Below the pieces are notes generated by a model. It had not been told where the DNA came from. It worked only from the letters and a program-made list of their open reading frames with translations, and did not search any database. The translations under genes were made by a program, and so were the position numbers. Shown in pieces: positions 33,284 to 41,653 of a stretch of 64,000 nt of DNA. Position 1 is the first letter of the stretch, and every line of letters begins with the position of its first letter. The stretch is from Leifsonia sp. SCN 70-46 (GTDB lineage Bacteria; Actinomycetota; Actinomycetes; Actinomycetales; Microbacteriaceae). The stretch is from positions 1,615,559 through 1,679,558 of the forward strand of contig MEFY01000002.1 in the NCBI GenBank assembly GCA_001725325.1, written 5' to 3'.

Positions 33284-34683
33284 TGGCGAAGAAGCTCGGG
33301 CTCAACCCCCACACCGTCCGCGACCAGGCGAACGTGCTGGGCGCACAGGCCGGGGTCGTCGAGTCGATCGCCGCCAACCTCCGGACCACGCGCCGCGCCG
33401 CGCTCGCGCCCCAGTCGTACGGCCTGGACGGCAACGACAAGATCATCTCGCCCGAGCACGTCGGCACGGCCCTCTCCGCCTACAACGACCTCGTGGGCGC
33501 GGCGGCCGCGGCCCGGTCGCTCATCCAGTCCGCCTTCGGCGAGGTCGTGCAGCAGGAGACCGCGAGCGGCCAGACGCCCGGCACCTCGAAGCCGACCATC
33601 ACGAGGCCCAAGAACCTCGACAAGGATGCCGGCGCACCGGGCTCCACGACCGAGACGACCATCACGATCGGCAGCACGACGGAGTTCGACGGCGAGACCT
33701 CCATCGACGACGGCGGCCTCGGCATCCCCTCCAAGTACGACGACCTGGCCGACCCCGAGTTCGACGACCCCGAGTTCGAGTGGGGCATCGAGGCGAAGAC
33801 CGAGGACGGCGTCACGCTCGCGACGACGACCACCACCCAGAACGCGGACGGGTCGACGACAGAGGAGACCAACTCCACGTTCGACGGCACCACGACGACC
33901 AACGGCGTCAAGGTCACGGCGACCGACGAGGAGGTCAAGACCTCCAACGAGGTGAGCGTCGAGACGGGCATCCGCAACACGACGAGCTCGCGCACGGAGA
34001 ACGCGGACGGCTCGAGCAGCGAGAGCGCCTCGGAGACGTCGGCGACCGTCGGCACCACCCACGGCACCTCGGTGACGGTCAAGGACGACAGCGTCACCTA
34101 CGCCGCTAACGCCGAGGCCACCGTGCAGGCGAGCGCCTCCGCATCGGGCTCCTTCGACTCGGGCACGGGCATCACGGGGGAGGGCGAGGTCTCCGCGTCT
34201 GCCGAGCTCACCGCCGCGGCGAATGCGAGCGTCGAGTTCAACGACAACGGCGAGATCGTCGCCATGGTGGGCGCGACGGTCGGCGCGACCGCCACGGCGG
34301 CCGCGTCCGGCAGCATCGAGGCGGGCATCGCCTCGCTGAACGGCGAGGTGGAGGCCACGGCCACCGTCTCGGCGTCCGCGACCGCGACCGGCACCATCGG
34401 TCCCGACGGTGCCTCGGTCTCCGCGGGTGTGAGCGCCATGGCCGTCGCGTCGGCGTCCGCCTCCGGCTCGGTCGAGGTCATGGGCGTCTCCGCGGGGGCG
34501 ACCGCCGAGGTCTACGCCGGCATCGGCGTCAAGGCCGAGGTCGACGCATCGGTTACGTTTGAGAACGTCTCGGCGCACGTCGACCTGGGTGTCGCGCTCG
34601 GGGTCGGGGCGGGTATCTCGTTCGATATCAGCTTCAGCCCCAAGGAGATGGCCGAGGACCTCGGAAAGCTCTTCTGGGGCTGA
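33283..34683 (+). CDS. Putative type VII secretion substrate with long Ala/Ser/Thr-rich repeat region
   Basis: The product is 466 residues. The first about 95 residues are helical without W-x-G (HTVRDQANVLGAQAGVVES), like N-terminal targeting domains of larger T7SS substrates. Residues about 100-190 are acidic and Pro/Asp-rich (PEFDDPEFEWG). From about 190 to 440 the chain is low-complexity Ala, Ser, Thr, Val, Gly and Glu in imperfect beta-type repeats (for example ATVSASATATG and ASASASGSVEV), followed by a short hydrophobic tail ending in Lys-Leu-Phe-Trp-Gly. No toxin domain, signal peptide or immunity gene is evident, so it may be a structural or adhesive surface protein. Function unknown. 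Confidence 0.7.
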   Translation: MAKKLGLNPHTVRDQANVLGAQAGVVESIAANLRTTRRAALAPQSYGLDGNDKIISPEHVGTALSAYNDLVGAAAAARSLIQSAFGEVVQQETASGQTPGTSKPTITRPKNLDKDAGAPGSTTETTITIGSTTEFDGETSIDDGGLGIPSKYDDLADPEFDDPEFEWGIEAKTEDGVTLATTTTTQNADGSTTEETNSTFDGTTTTNGVKVTATDEEVKTSNEVSVETGIRNTTSSRTENADGSSSESASETSATVGTTHGTSVTVKDDSVTYAANAEATVQASASASGSFDSGTGITGEGEVSASAELTAAANASVEFNDNGEIVAMVGATVGATATAAASGSIEAGIASLNGEVEATATVSASATATGTIGPDGASVSAGVSAMAVASASASGSVEVMGVSAGATAEVYAGIGVKAEVDASVTFENVSAHVDLGVALGVGAGISFDISFSPKEMAEDLGKLFWG

Positions 34684-34722
34684 CCCGGCCCGCACTGACC
34701 ACGAAGGAATGAGAGACACACA

Positions 34723-35199
34723 ATGACCGCGTACTCGTACCCGAGCGACATGTTCCCCGCGTTCCCGTCGGTGGCCGTCGAGACCCCAGAGAACTGGACG
34801 GGCCTGCTCGTTCCCAACACCGTGCTGGCGGTGGGCCGCGTCACCGAGCCCGGCCAGTTCCGCCCGAACGTCATCGTCGCGATCTCGCGCTTCGCAGAGG
34901 GCTACACGCTGCAGACCGCGGTCGATGCCACCGTGGAGAAGTTCGCCGGGCTCGAGGGGGCCGTCGAGATCGGCAAGGACGTCTCCACGATCAACGGCCA
35001 CGAGTGGGCCCACATCGAGGCGTCGTTCATCGACCCGCGCGTGGGCACGCTCGTGCAGGCCGCGCACCTCGCCGTCGTCGCCACGGGCCAGGTCGTCGAC
35101 CTGGTCCAGGTCACCGGCACCGTGACGGCGGCGCAGGCGAAGGAGAACCTCCACGAGGAGATCCGCGCCATCCAGCGCAGCGTCGTCCTCGGCCGATGA
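34723..35199 (+). CDS. LpqN/PsbP-like small protein
   Basis: The product is 158 residues with no signal peptide. The pattern (PSVAVETPENWTGLL, then RPNVIVAISRF, then WAHIEASF) resembles the LpqN/LpqT and Mog1/PsbP-like fold of actinobacterial proteins, in which a short beta sheet is wrapped by helices. It lacks a lipobox, unlike LpqN, so it may be cytosolic or exported by the adjacent type VII system. The ribosome site is weak (GAAGGAATGAGAG, about 12-20 nt upstream). The stop overlaps the ATG of the next lipoprotein gene. The family call is tentative. Confidence 0.55.
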   Translation: MTAYSYPSDMFPAFPSVAVETPENWTGLLVPNTVLAVGRVTEPGQFRPNVIVAISRFAEGYTLQTAVDATVEKFAGLEGAVEIGKDVSTINGHEWAHIEASFIDPRVGTLVQAAHLAVVATGQVVDLVQVTGTVTAAQAKENLHEEIRAIQRSVVLGR

Positions 35200-35756
35200 G
35201 GCCCGGCGCAGCCCTGCTCGTCGTCGGGGTGCTCGCGCTCGCGGGATGCTCGTTCCAGGCCAACCTCGTCGTGCCCGCGAGCGAGGTCGAGCAGCTCGCC
35301 GCGAGCGCGCTCCTCGAGCAGTGGGGCGCCGAGCCCACCCTCGACTGCGGCGAGAAGAACGTCGACCTCGTCGAGGGCACGCTCGTGCAGTGCACGGCGC
35401 ACAACCCGAACTCGGGGCTCGACTACCCGGCGACGGTCACGATCACCGAGGTGGAGGGCACGAAGTACTCCATCGATGTGTCGGTCGGCCAGGCCGCGCC
35501 CCAGACGCCCGACGCGCCCACGGTCGCGCCCGACTCGGTGGCCGACCTCGCGGCGGGCGCCCTCGAGGCCGAGCTCGGCTACCGGCCGGTCGTCGACTGC
35601 GGTGCCGACCCGGTGGCGATCGTGCTCGACGGCACCATCGACTGCGTCGCGACGGGCAGCGACGGCGCGGACTACCCCGCGACGATCACCGTCACCGACG
35701 TCACGGAGACGGGCTACGACATCGACGTGGTCATGGGGGCGAAACCCCTCTCCTGA
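35196..35756 (+). CDS. Lipoprotein with tandem DUF4333-like domains
   Basis: The product is 186 residues. An N-terminal signal peptide ends in the lipobox ALAGC, so it should be anchored outside the membrane. The mature part contains two similar domains, each with a Cys pair and a shared order: ASxVEQLAASALLEQWG, then LDCGEKNVDLVEG, then VQCTAHNP in the first; and SVADLAAGALEAELGY, VDCGADPVAIVLD and IDCVATGSDG in the second. This is the DUF4333 pattern of actinobacterial secreted proteins. The function is unknown. It is coupled by ATGA overlap to the LpqN-like gene and closes the run of envelope genes. Confidence 0.75.
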   Translation: MRPGAALLVVGVLALAGCSFQANLVVPASEVEQLAASALLEQWGAEPTLDCGEKNVDLVEGTLVQCTAHNPNSGLDYPATVTITEVEGTKYSIDVSVGQAAPQTPDAPTVAPDSVADLAAGALEAELGYRPVVDCGADPVAIVLDGTIDCVATGSDGADYPATITVTDVTETGYDIDVVMGAKPLS

Positions 35757-35796
35757 GGTCCGATACGATGGCACCCGTAACTGAGGGGGTGCATCC

Positions 35797-36351
35797 GTGG
35801 CTGACGAGGGGTTCATCGGGCTGCCGCCCGGCTTCGTGCCGTCGGCCCCGGACCACACGTCGGGCACCGTGAAGCGCGAGCGTCCCGAACGCACGCGCTC
35901 CGGCTCGGACGACATCGTCTTCTTCCCCGCCGCACCGGGCGTGCCCGTGCAGCCCGCCCCCGCAGCGGCGGAGGAGCCTGCCGAGGACGATGCGACCCGC
36001 GTCGCCGCGCGGCACGCCGCCCCGGCCTGGCGCCTCGTCGTCCCCGGCTACGGGCCGGTGCCCGTCGAGGGCACGCTCTTCCTCGGCCGCAACCCGGTCG
36101 CGACCGCGGGGCATCCCGACGCCCGCGTGCTCGCGATCGCCGACGAGGCGAAGTCGCTGTCGAAGACCCACGCCATGCTCGAGCTCGACGGCGACCTGCT
36201 GTGGGTGCACGACCTCGACTCCACGAACGGCGTATGGGTGGTCCCCGTCGACGGCGAGGCCGTGGAGGTGGTCCCCGGGCACCGTGCGCCGGTTCCCGCC
36301 GGGGGAGACCTCGAGCTCGGCGACCTCGTCATCCAGGTCGAACACGGCTGA
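35797..36351 (+). CDS. FHA-domain protein closing the secretion cluster
   Basis: The product is 184 residues. An N-terminal 75-residue disordered, Pro/Ala-rich region with an acidic stretch (EEPAEDDATRVA) contains a threonine that could be phosphorylated. An FHA domain follows (about 80-180) with LFLGRNPVA, SLSKTHAML and DLDSTNGVWV, the core phosphothreonine-binding residues. The GTG at 35797 has a good ribosome site (TGAGGGGG). A TACGAT -10 box (35763-35768) suggests its own promoter. It is the third stand-alone FHA protein in the block, besides the FHA domain of the secretion ATPase. Confidence 0.85.
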   Translation: MADEGFIGLPPGFVPSAPDHTSGTVKRERPERTRSGSDDIVFFPAAPGVPVQPAPAAAEEPAEDDATRVAARHAAPAWRLVVPGYGPVPVEGTLFLGRNPVATAGHPDARVLAIADEAKSLSKTHAMLELDGDLLWVHDLDSTNGVWVVPVDGEAVEVVPGHRAPVPAGGDLELGDLVIQVEHG

Positions 36352-36370
36352 GCGCCGTGGCGTGCGGTGC

Positions 36371-36376
36371 TACCCT
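36371..36376 (+). promoter_or_regulatory. -10 element of the leu leader transcript
   Basis: TACCCT ends 6 nt before the ATG at 36383, the same geometry as other leaderless genes here, so transcription should start at or next to the leader-peptide start codon. Confidence 0.55.
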
Positions 36377-36382
36377 CGAACC

Positions 36383-36424
36383 ATGCAGTTCGGTCGACTT
36401 CTTCGTCGCCGCGACGAGGCCTAG
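36383..36424 (+). CDS. leu leader peptide (13 residues)
   Basis: The peptide is MQFGRLLRRRDEA. Two consecutive Leu codons are both CTT, a rare codon in this genome where CTC and CTG dominate, and are followed by CGT. Tandem rare codons for the pathway's end product are the sign of ribosome-mediated attenuation. The reading frame ends inside a stable hairpin, and leuC starts 73 nt further on. A leaderless start (TACCCT -10) makes the ribosome load at once. Confidence 0.65.
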   Translation: MQFGRLLRRRDEA

Positions 36425-36448
36425 TCACCCCGGCCTCCCTCGTCGCGG
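36401..36448 (+). promoter_or_regulatory. Leader attenuator with alternative hairpins before leuCD
   Basis: Two mutually exclusive hairpins share the segment 36409-36419. Hairpin 1 pairs 36401-36408 with 36412-36419 over 8 bp with one wobble. Hairpin 2 pairs CCGCGACGAGG (36409-36419) with CCTCGTCGCGG (36438-36448) over 11 perfect base pairs. A ribosome stalled at the CTT codons (36398-36403) would cover the left arm of hairpin 2. There is no T-run, so termination would need Rho or hairpin-induced pausing. Confidence 0.6.
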
Positions 36449-36497
36449 AGTTCGTCGTTGATGGCGCGGGGCCCCTCGACCGCAGAAAGACAGCAGC

Positions 36498-37934
36498 ATG
36501 ACTGAGAGCCACACCCCCCGCACGCTCGCCGAGAAGGTCTGGGACGACCATCTCGTCGTCAAGGGCGAGGACGGCAACCCCGACCTCATCTACATCGACC
36601 TGCACCTCGTGCACGAGGTCACGAGCCCGCAGGCCTTCGACGGCCTCCGGCAGGCCGGGCGCCCCGTCCGCCGCCTCGACCTCACGATCGCCACCGAGGA
36701 CCACAACACCCCGACGCTCGCCATCGACAGGCCCATCAAAGACCTCACGAGCCGCCTGCAGATCCAGACGCTGCGCGACAACGCCGCCGAGTTCGGCGTG
36801 CGCCTGCACTCGCTCGGCGACATCGAGCAGGGCATCGTGCACGTCGTGGGCCCGCAGCTGGGCCTGACCATGCCGGGCATCACGGTCGTGTGCGGCGACT
36901 CGCACACGAGCACGCACGGCGCGTTCGGGGCCATGGCGTTCGGCATCGGCACGAGCGAGGTCGAGCACGTGCTCGCCACCCAGACCCTCCCGCTCGCGCC
37001 CTTCAAGACGATGGCGATCACGGTCGAGGGCGAGCTGCGCCCGGGCGTGAGCGCGAAGGACATCATCCTCGCGGTCATCGCCCAGATCGGCACCAACGGC
37101 GGCCAGGGCTACGTGCTCGAGTTCCGCGGCAGCGCCATCCGCGCGCTCTCCATGGAGGGCCGCATGACGATCTGCAACATGTCGATCGAGGCGGGCGCGC
37201 GCGCGGGCATGGTCGCCCCGGATGCCACGACCTACGCCTACCTCAAGGGCCGCCCCCACGCTCCGGAGGGCGCGGACTGGGACGCCGCCGTCGCCTACTG
37301 GGACACGCTCGCGACCGACGACGACGCCGTGTTCGACGCCGAGGTCTTCCTCGACGCGAACACGCTCGAGCCGTTCGTCACGTGGGGCACCAACCCCGGC
37401 CAGGGCGTCTCGCTGAGTGAGCCCGTGCCCAACCCCGCCGACTTCTCCGACCCCAACGACCGCGCGGCGGCCGAGCGCGCGCTCGAGTACATGGACCTCG
37501 AGGCGGGCACCGCCATGAAGGACATCAGGGTCGACGCGGTGTTCATGGGCTCGTGCACGAACTCGCGCATCGAAGACCTGCGCCAGTTCGCGAGCATCAT
37601 CAAGGGCCAGAAGAAGGCCGACGGCGTGCGCGTCATGGTCGTGCCGGGCTCGGCGCGCGTGCGCATCGAGGCCGAGGCCGAGGGCATCGACAAGATCGTC
37701 GAGGAGTTCGGCGGCGAGTGGCGCTTCGCGGGCTGCTCCATGTGCCTCGGGATGAACCCCGACCAGCTGGCCCCGGGGGAGCGCTGCGCCTCCACGAGCA
37801 ACCGCAACTTCGAGGGCAGGCAGGGCAAGGGCGGCAGGACGCACCTCGTCTCGCCGCAGGTCGCGGCGGCCACGGCCATCCGCGGCACCCTCTCCAGCCC
37901 GTGGGACCTGGCGAAGGCGGAGGTGAACGCGTAA
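36498..37934 (+). CDS. leuC: 3-isopropylmalate dehydratase large subunit
   Basis: The product is 478 residues. It is the [4Fe-4S] aconitase-family subunit that isomerises 2- to 3-isopropylmalate in leucine synthesis, working with LeuD. The three cluster ligands are Cys353 ([10 protein letters not shown]), Cys413 and Cys416 ([12 protein letters not shown]), and the aconitase signatures [12 protein letters not shown] and RTHLVSPQ are present. The start at ATG 36498 has only a weak purine stretch (AGAAAGACAG). Its stop overlaps the leuD start (TAATG). Control by the leader attenuator upstream is expected. Confidence 0.97.
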   Translation: MTESHTPRTLAEKVWDDHLVVKGEDGNPDLIYIDLHLVHEVTSPQAFDGLRQAGRPVRRLDLTIATEDHNTPTLAIDRPIKDLTSRLQIQTLRDNAAEFGVRLHSLGDIEQGIVHVVGPQLGLTMPGITVVCGDSHTSTHGAFGAMAFGIGTSEVEHVLATQTLPLAPFKTMAITVEGELRPGVSAKDIILAVIAQIGTNGGQGYVLEFRGSAIRALSMEGRMTICNMSIEAGARAGMVAPDATTYAYLKGRPHAPEGADWDAAVAYWDTLATDDDAVFDAEVFLDANTLEPFVTWGTNPGQGVSLSEPVPNPADFSDPNDRAAAERALEYMDLEAGTAMKDIRVDAVFMGSCTNSRIEDLRQFASIIKGQKKADGVRVMVVPGSARVRIEAEAEGIDKIVEEFGGEWRFAGCSMCLGMNPDQLAPGERCASTSNRNFEGRQGKGGRTHLVSPQVAAATAIRGTLSSPWDLAKAEVNA

Positions 37935-38530
37935 TGGAACCGGTCACCACCATCACGGGCGTCGCGGCACCCCTGCAGCGCGCCAACGTCGACACCGACC
38001 AGATCATCCCGGCGGAGTTCCTCAAGCGCGTCACCAAGACGGGCTTCGACGACGCCCTCTTCTACGCGTGGCGGCAGGACCCGGAGTTCGTGCTCAACCG
38101 CGAGCCCTACGCTGGCTCGAACATCCTCGTCGCCGGCCCCAACTTCGGCACCGGCTCGAGCCGCGAGCACGCGGTGTGGGCGCTGCGCGACTACGGCTTC
38201 CGCGCGGTGCTGAGCTCGCGCTTCGGCGACATCTTCCGCGGCAACGCCGGCAAGCAGGGCCTGCTCGCCGCGCAGCTCTCCGAGGCGGACATCGAGACGA
38301 TCTGGCTCATCCTCGACGAGCACCCGGGAATAGAGAGCACGGTCGACCTCGTTGCCAAGACGGTGACCGTAGGCAAGGCCCAGTTTTCTTTCGAGATCGA
38401 TGATTACACTAGGTGGCGTTTGCTCGAAGGGCTCGACGACATCGGTCTGACCCTTCGGAACGAGTCCGCCATCACAGAGTTTGAGGCCCGGCGCGAGAGC
38501 TGGCGGCCGAAGACCCTCCCCGCTAAATAA
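37934..38530 (+). CDS. leuD: 3-isopropylmalate dehydratase small subunit
   Basis: The product is 198 residues with the swivel domain of the enzyme. Visible family features are the N-terminal [17 protein letters not shown] and [20 protein letters not shown] segments that shape the active site. It is translationally coupled to leuC by the TAATG overlap. The following murA gene starts 18 nt further on. The last bases of leuD and its flank are lower in GC than the neighbouring genes. Confidence 0.97.
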   Translation: MEPVTTITGVAAPLQRANVDTDQIIPAEFLKRVTKTGFDDALFYAWRQDPEFVLNREPYAGSNILVAGPNFGTGSSREHAVWALRDYGFRAVLSSRFGDIFRGNAGKQGLLAAQLSEADIETIWLILDEHPGIESTVDLVAKTVTVGKAQFSFEIDDYTRWRLLEGLDDIGLTLRNESAITEFEARRESWRPKTLPAK

Positions 38531-38548
38531 CACCGATAGAGGGTGAGC

Positions 38549-39916
38549 ATGAATTCTCTTACCAAGGATGCCCAAAAGGCGGCCGAGAGAGTGGGACTCC
38601 TGTCCGACAAGATCGTCATCAACGGCGGCAAGCCCCTCAAGGGCCGGATCGAGATCCGCGGGGCCAAGAACCTCGCCACGAAGGCCATGGTCGCGGCGCT
38701 GCTCGCCGAGACGCCGAGCGTGCTCAAGAACGTGCCGGACATCAGCGACGTCAACGTTGTGACGGGCATGCTCGAGGCCTACGGGGTCTCGGTGACGAAG
38801 CAGGGCGAGGGCGAGCTGCTGCTCGACCCGAGCGAGGTGCTCAAGGCCCAGTTCCACGAGATCGACGCGCTCGCGGGGTCGAGCCGCATCCCCATCCTCT
38901 TCTGCGGCCCGCTGCTGCACCGCCTCGGCGAGGCGCTCATCCCCGACCTGGGCGGCTGCCGCATCGGCGACCGTCCCATCGACTTCCACATGGACGCGCT
39001 GCGCGCGTTCGGCGCGATCGTCGACAAGAGCTACGAGGGCATCCGCCTGACGGCCCCGAACGGCCTGCACGGCGCGAACATCGAGCTGCCGTACCCGAGC
39101 GTGGGCGCGACGGAGCAGGTGCTGCTCACGGCCGTGCTCGCCGAGGGTGTCACCGAGCTCAAGAACGCGGCGATCGAGCCCGAGATCATGGACCTCATCG
39201 CGATCCTGCAGAAGATGGGCGCGATCATCAACGTCGAGCCCAACCGGGTCATCTTCATCGAGGGCGTCGAGAAGCTCGACGGCTACCAGCACACGGCCCT
39301 GTTCGACCGCAACGAGGCCGCGAGCTGGGCCTCGGCCGCGCTCGCGACGGAGGGCGACATCTTCGTGGGCGGCGCCCGCCAGCAGGAGCTCATGACGTTC
39401 CTCAACATCTTCCGCAAGGTGGGCGGCAAGTTCGAGATCCACGAGGACGGCATCCGCTTCTTCCACCCCGGCACGGCCCTCAAGCCCGTCGTGGTCGAGA
39501 CCGACGTGCATCCCGGCTTCATGACCGACTGGCAGCAGCCGCTCATCGTCGCGCTCACGAAGGCCGAGGGCCGCTCGGTCGTGCACGAGACCGTGTACGA
39601 GAACCGGTTCGGCTTCACCGACGCGCTCATCGAGATGGGTGCCGACATCGTCGTGCACAAGGACGGCATCGAGTCGATCAGCCGCCGCGTGCCGCGCCGC
39701 CCGCTCGAGCAGGCCGCGGTCATCATCGGCCCGACCGAGCTGCACGGTGCCGACGTCGAGATCCCCGACCTGCGGGGCGGCTTCAGCCACCTCATCGCCG
39801 CGCTCACGGCGGAGGGCACCTCGACCGTGAGCAACGTGGGGATCATCAGCCGCGGCTACGAGCACTTCATCGACAAGCTCGAGCAGCTCGGGGCCGACTT
39901 CGTCTACGAGGGCTAG
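38549..39916 (+). CDS. murA: UDP-N-acetylglucosamine 1-carboxyvinyltransferase
   Basis: The product is 455 residues. It catalyses the first committed step of peptidoglycan synthesis, transfer of enolpyruvate from PEP to UDP-GlcNAc. The EPSP-synthase fold is recognisable from the KNLATKAMVAALLAE start and the catalytic loop GGCRIGDRP, with the active-site Cys137 kept; mycobacterial MurA has Asp here, which gives fosfomycin resistance, so this enzyme is expected to be fosfomycin-sensitive. The ATG at 38549 fits the GAGGGTGAG ribosome site better than the in-frame GTG 6 nt upstream. It follows leuD and may share its message. Confidence 0.96.
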   Translation: MNSLTKDAQKAAERVGLLSDKIVINGGKPLKGRIEIRGAKNLATKAMVAALLAETPSVLKNVPDISDVNVVTGMLEAYGVSVTKQGEGELLLDPSEVLKAQFHEIDALAGSSRIPILFCGPLLHRLGEALIPDLGGCRIGDRPIDFHMDALRAFGAIVDKSYEGIRLTAPNGLHGANIELPYPSVGATEQVLLTAVLAEGVTELKNAAIEPEIMDLIAILQKMGAIINVEPNRVIFIEGVEKLDGYQHTALFDRNEAASWASAALATEGDIFVGGARQQELMTFLNIFRKVGGKFEIHEDGIRFFHPGTALKPVVVETDVHPGFMTDWQQPLIVALTKAEGRSVVHETVYENRFGFTDALIEMGADIVVHKDGIESISRRVPRRPLEQAAVIIGPTELHGADVEIPDLRGGFSHLIAALTAEGTSTVSNVGIISRGYEHFIDKLEQLGADFVYEG

Positions 39917-39920
39917 GCCT

Positions 39921-40655
39921 GTGGCGTCGAGGAAGTCCGAGAAGATCCTGATCTTCCGGGTGTTCGCCTTCCTGCTCATCCCCTTCCTCGAGCTCACCGG
40001 CAGGTACCGCCTCCACGGCACCGAGAACCTGCCCGACGAGGGCGCCGTCGTCGTCTCGCCCAACCACTACAGCGACATCGACCCGCTCGTCATCGGCTAC
40101 TCGATGTACCAGCGCGGCCGCATGCCGCGGTTCCTCGCCAAGGCCTCGCTCTTCCGGGTGCCGGTGTTCGGATGGATGCTCCGCAAGGCGGGCCAGGTGC
40201 CCGTCGAGCGCACGGGCGGCTCGGGTGCCGACCCGCTCGCCGCGGCGCGCCGCATCGCCGCCGCCGGGCACGCCGTCGTCATCTACCCCGAGGGCACGCT
40301 CACGCGCGATCCCGACCTGTGGCCCATGCGCGGCAAGTTCGGCGCCGTGCGCACGGCGCTCGACGCGGGCATCCCGCTCATCCCCGTCGTGAGCTGGGGC
40401 GCGCAGCGCATCCTGCCGCGCTACGGGCGCCTGAGCCTGCTGCCGCGCAAAGACCTCGACATCGTCTTCGGGCCGCCCCTCGACCTCTCGGAGTTCGAGG
40501 GCAGGTCGACCGACGCCAAGGCCCTCTCCGAGGCGACGCTCAAGCTCATGAACACGCTCGCGGCCATGCTCGGCGAGCTGCGCGGCGAGACCCCGCCCGA
40601 GCACCGTTGGGATCCGGCGGAGCACGGCCAGAGCGAGATCGGCAGGTTCCAGTGA
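39921..40655 (+). CDS. plsC: 1-acyl-sn-glycerol-3-phosphate acyltransferase
   Basis: The product is 244 residues. The PlsC motifs are seen in order: the NHYSDID block (the catalytic H-x4-D), a FLAKASLFRVP membrane-association block, and the YPEGTLTRD glycerophosphate-binding block. It acylates lysophosphatidic acid to phosphatidic acid at the membrane. The GTG at 39921 lies 4 nt after the murA stop. Its stop overlaps the gpsA start by 4 nt, so acyltransferase and glycerol-3-phosphate synthesis are co-translated, which makes metabolic sense for phospholipid synthesis. Confidence 0.93.
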   Translation: MASRKSEKILIFRVFAFLLIPFLELTGRYRLHGTENLPDEGAVVVSPNHYSDIDPLVIGYSMYQRGRMPRFLAKASLFRVPVFGWMLRKAGQVPVERTGGSGADPLAAARRIAAAGHAVVIYPEGTLTRDPDLWPMRGKFGAVRTALDAGIPLIPVVSWGAQRILPRYGRLSLLPRKDLDIVFGPPLDLSEFEGRSTDAKALSEATLKLMNTLAAMLGELRGETPPEHRWDPAEHGQSEIGRFQ

Positions 40656-41653
40656 CGACGAAGGTCGCAGTGCTCGGCGCGGGGTCGTGGGGCACCACGT
40701 TCGCGAAGATCCTCGCCGACGGCGGGGCCGACGTCGGCCTGTGGGCGCGCCGCCCCGAGCTCGCGCGCGAGATCACCCAGTCGAAGCGCAACTCCGACTA
40801 CCTGCCCGGCATCAACCTGCCGCGCGGCCTGTGGGCGAGCTCGCGCCTGCACGACGTGCTCGACGACGCCGACCAGGTGTACCTCTCGGTGCCGGCCCAG
40901 TCTCTGCGCGAGAACCTGCGCATCGTCAAGGAGCTCATCCCCGACTCGGCGATCATCGTGTCGCTCATGAAGGGGGTCGAGAAGGGCACCCGCGCGCGTA
41001 TGAGCGAGGTCATCCTGCAGGAGCTGGGCATCGACGCCGAGCGCGTCGCCGTCGTCTCGGGGCCGAACCTCGCGCTCGAGATCGCCAAGGAGCAGCCGAC
41101 CGCCGCGGTCGTGTCGTCCGAGACGCGCGAGACAGCGACGACCGTCGCCATGACGGCGTCGAACCCCTACTTCCGCTCGTTCGTCAACACCGACGTCATC
41201 GGCACCGAGTTCGCGGGCGTGCTCAAGAACCTCATCGCCGTGGCGATCGGCATCGTCGACGGCGTCGGCTACGGCGAGAACACGAAGGCCGCGATCATCA
41301 CGCGCGGACTCTCGGAGATGACCGACTTCGCCGTCGCGTACGGCGGCCGTGCCGAGACCCTCGCGGGCCTCGCGGGCCTGGGCGACCTCATCGCGACGTG
41401 CGAGTCGTCGCTCAGCCGCAACAACACGGCGGGGCGCCTGCTCGGCCAGGGCTACAGCTTCAGCGAGGTCATCAAGCAGATGAACCAGACCGCCGAGGGG
41501 CTCTCGTCTGTCGCCCCCGTGCTCGAGCTCGCGCTCGCGAAGGGCGTCGAGATGCCCATCGTGAGCCAGGTCGCAGAGGTGCTTGCCGGTACGCTGGCAC
41601 CGCGGGACATCGCCCCGCACCTCACGACAGACGACGTCCCGCAGGGAGAATGA
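40652..41653 (+). CDS. gpsA: NAD(P)-dependent glycerol-3-phosphate dehydrogenase
   Basis: The product is 333 residues. It reduces dihydroxyacetone phosphate to sn-glycerol 3-phosphate for phospholipids. It has the Rossmann motif GAGSWGT at the N terminus, the SLMKGVEKGT segment, and the catalytic lysine region GVLKNLIAVAIGI with the GENTKAAIITRGL block. The GTG at 40652 overlaps the plsC stop and the end overlaps the ddl start (ATGATG), so plsC, gpsA and ddl form one operon. Confidence 0.96.
   Translation: MTTKVAVLGAGSWGTTFAKILADGGADVGLWARRPELAREITQSKRNSDYLPGINLPRGLWASSRLHDVLDDADQVYLSVPAQSLRENLRIVKELIPDSAIIVSLMKGVEKGTRARMSEVILQELGIDAERVAVVSGPNLALEIAKEQPTAAVVSSETRETATTVAMTASNPYFRSFVNTDVIGTEFAGVLKNLIAVAIGIVDGVGYGENTKAAIITRGLSEMTDFAVAYGGRAETLAGLAGLGDLIATCESSLSRNNTAGRLLGQGYSFSEVIKQMNQTAEGLSSVAPVLELALAKGVEMPIVSQVAEVLAGTLAPRDIAPHLTTDDVPQGE

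Noticed and set aside
33283-34683. A polymorphic toxin with immunity gene downstream of the WXG genes.
   Set aside because: The C-terminal region is repetitive and has no recognisable toxin motif, and the next gene is an LpqN-like protein, not a typical immunity protein.
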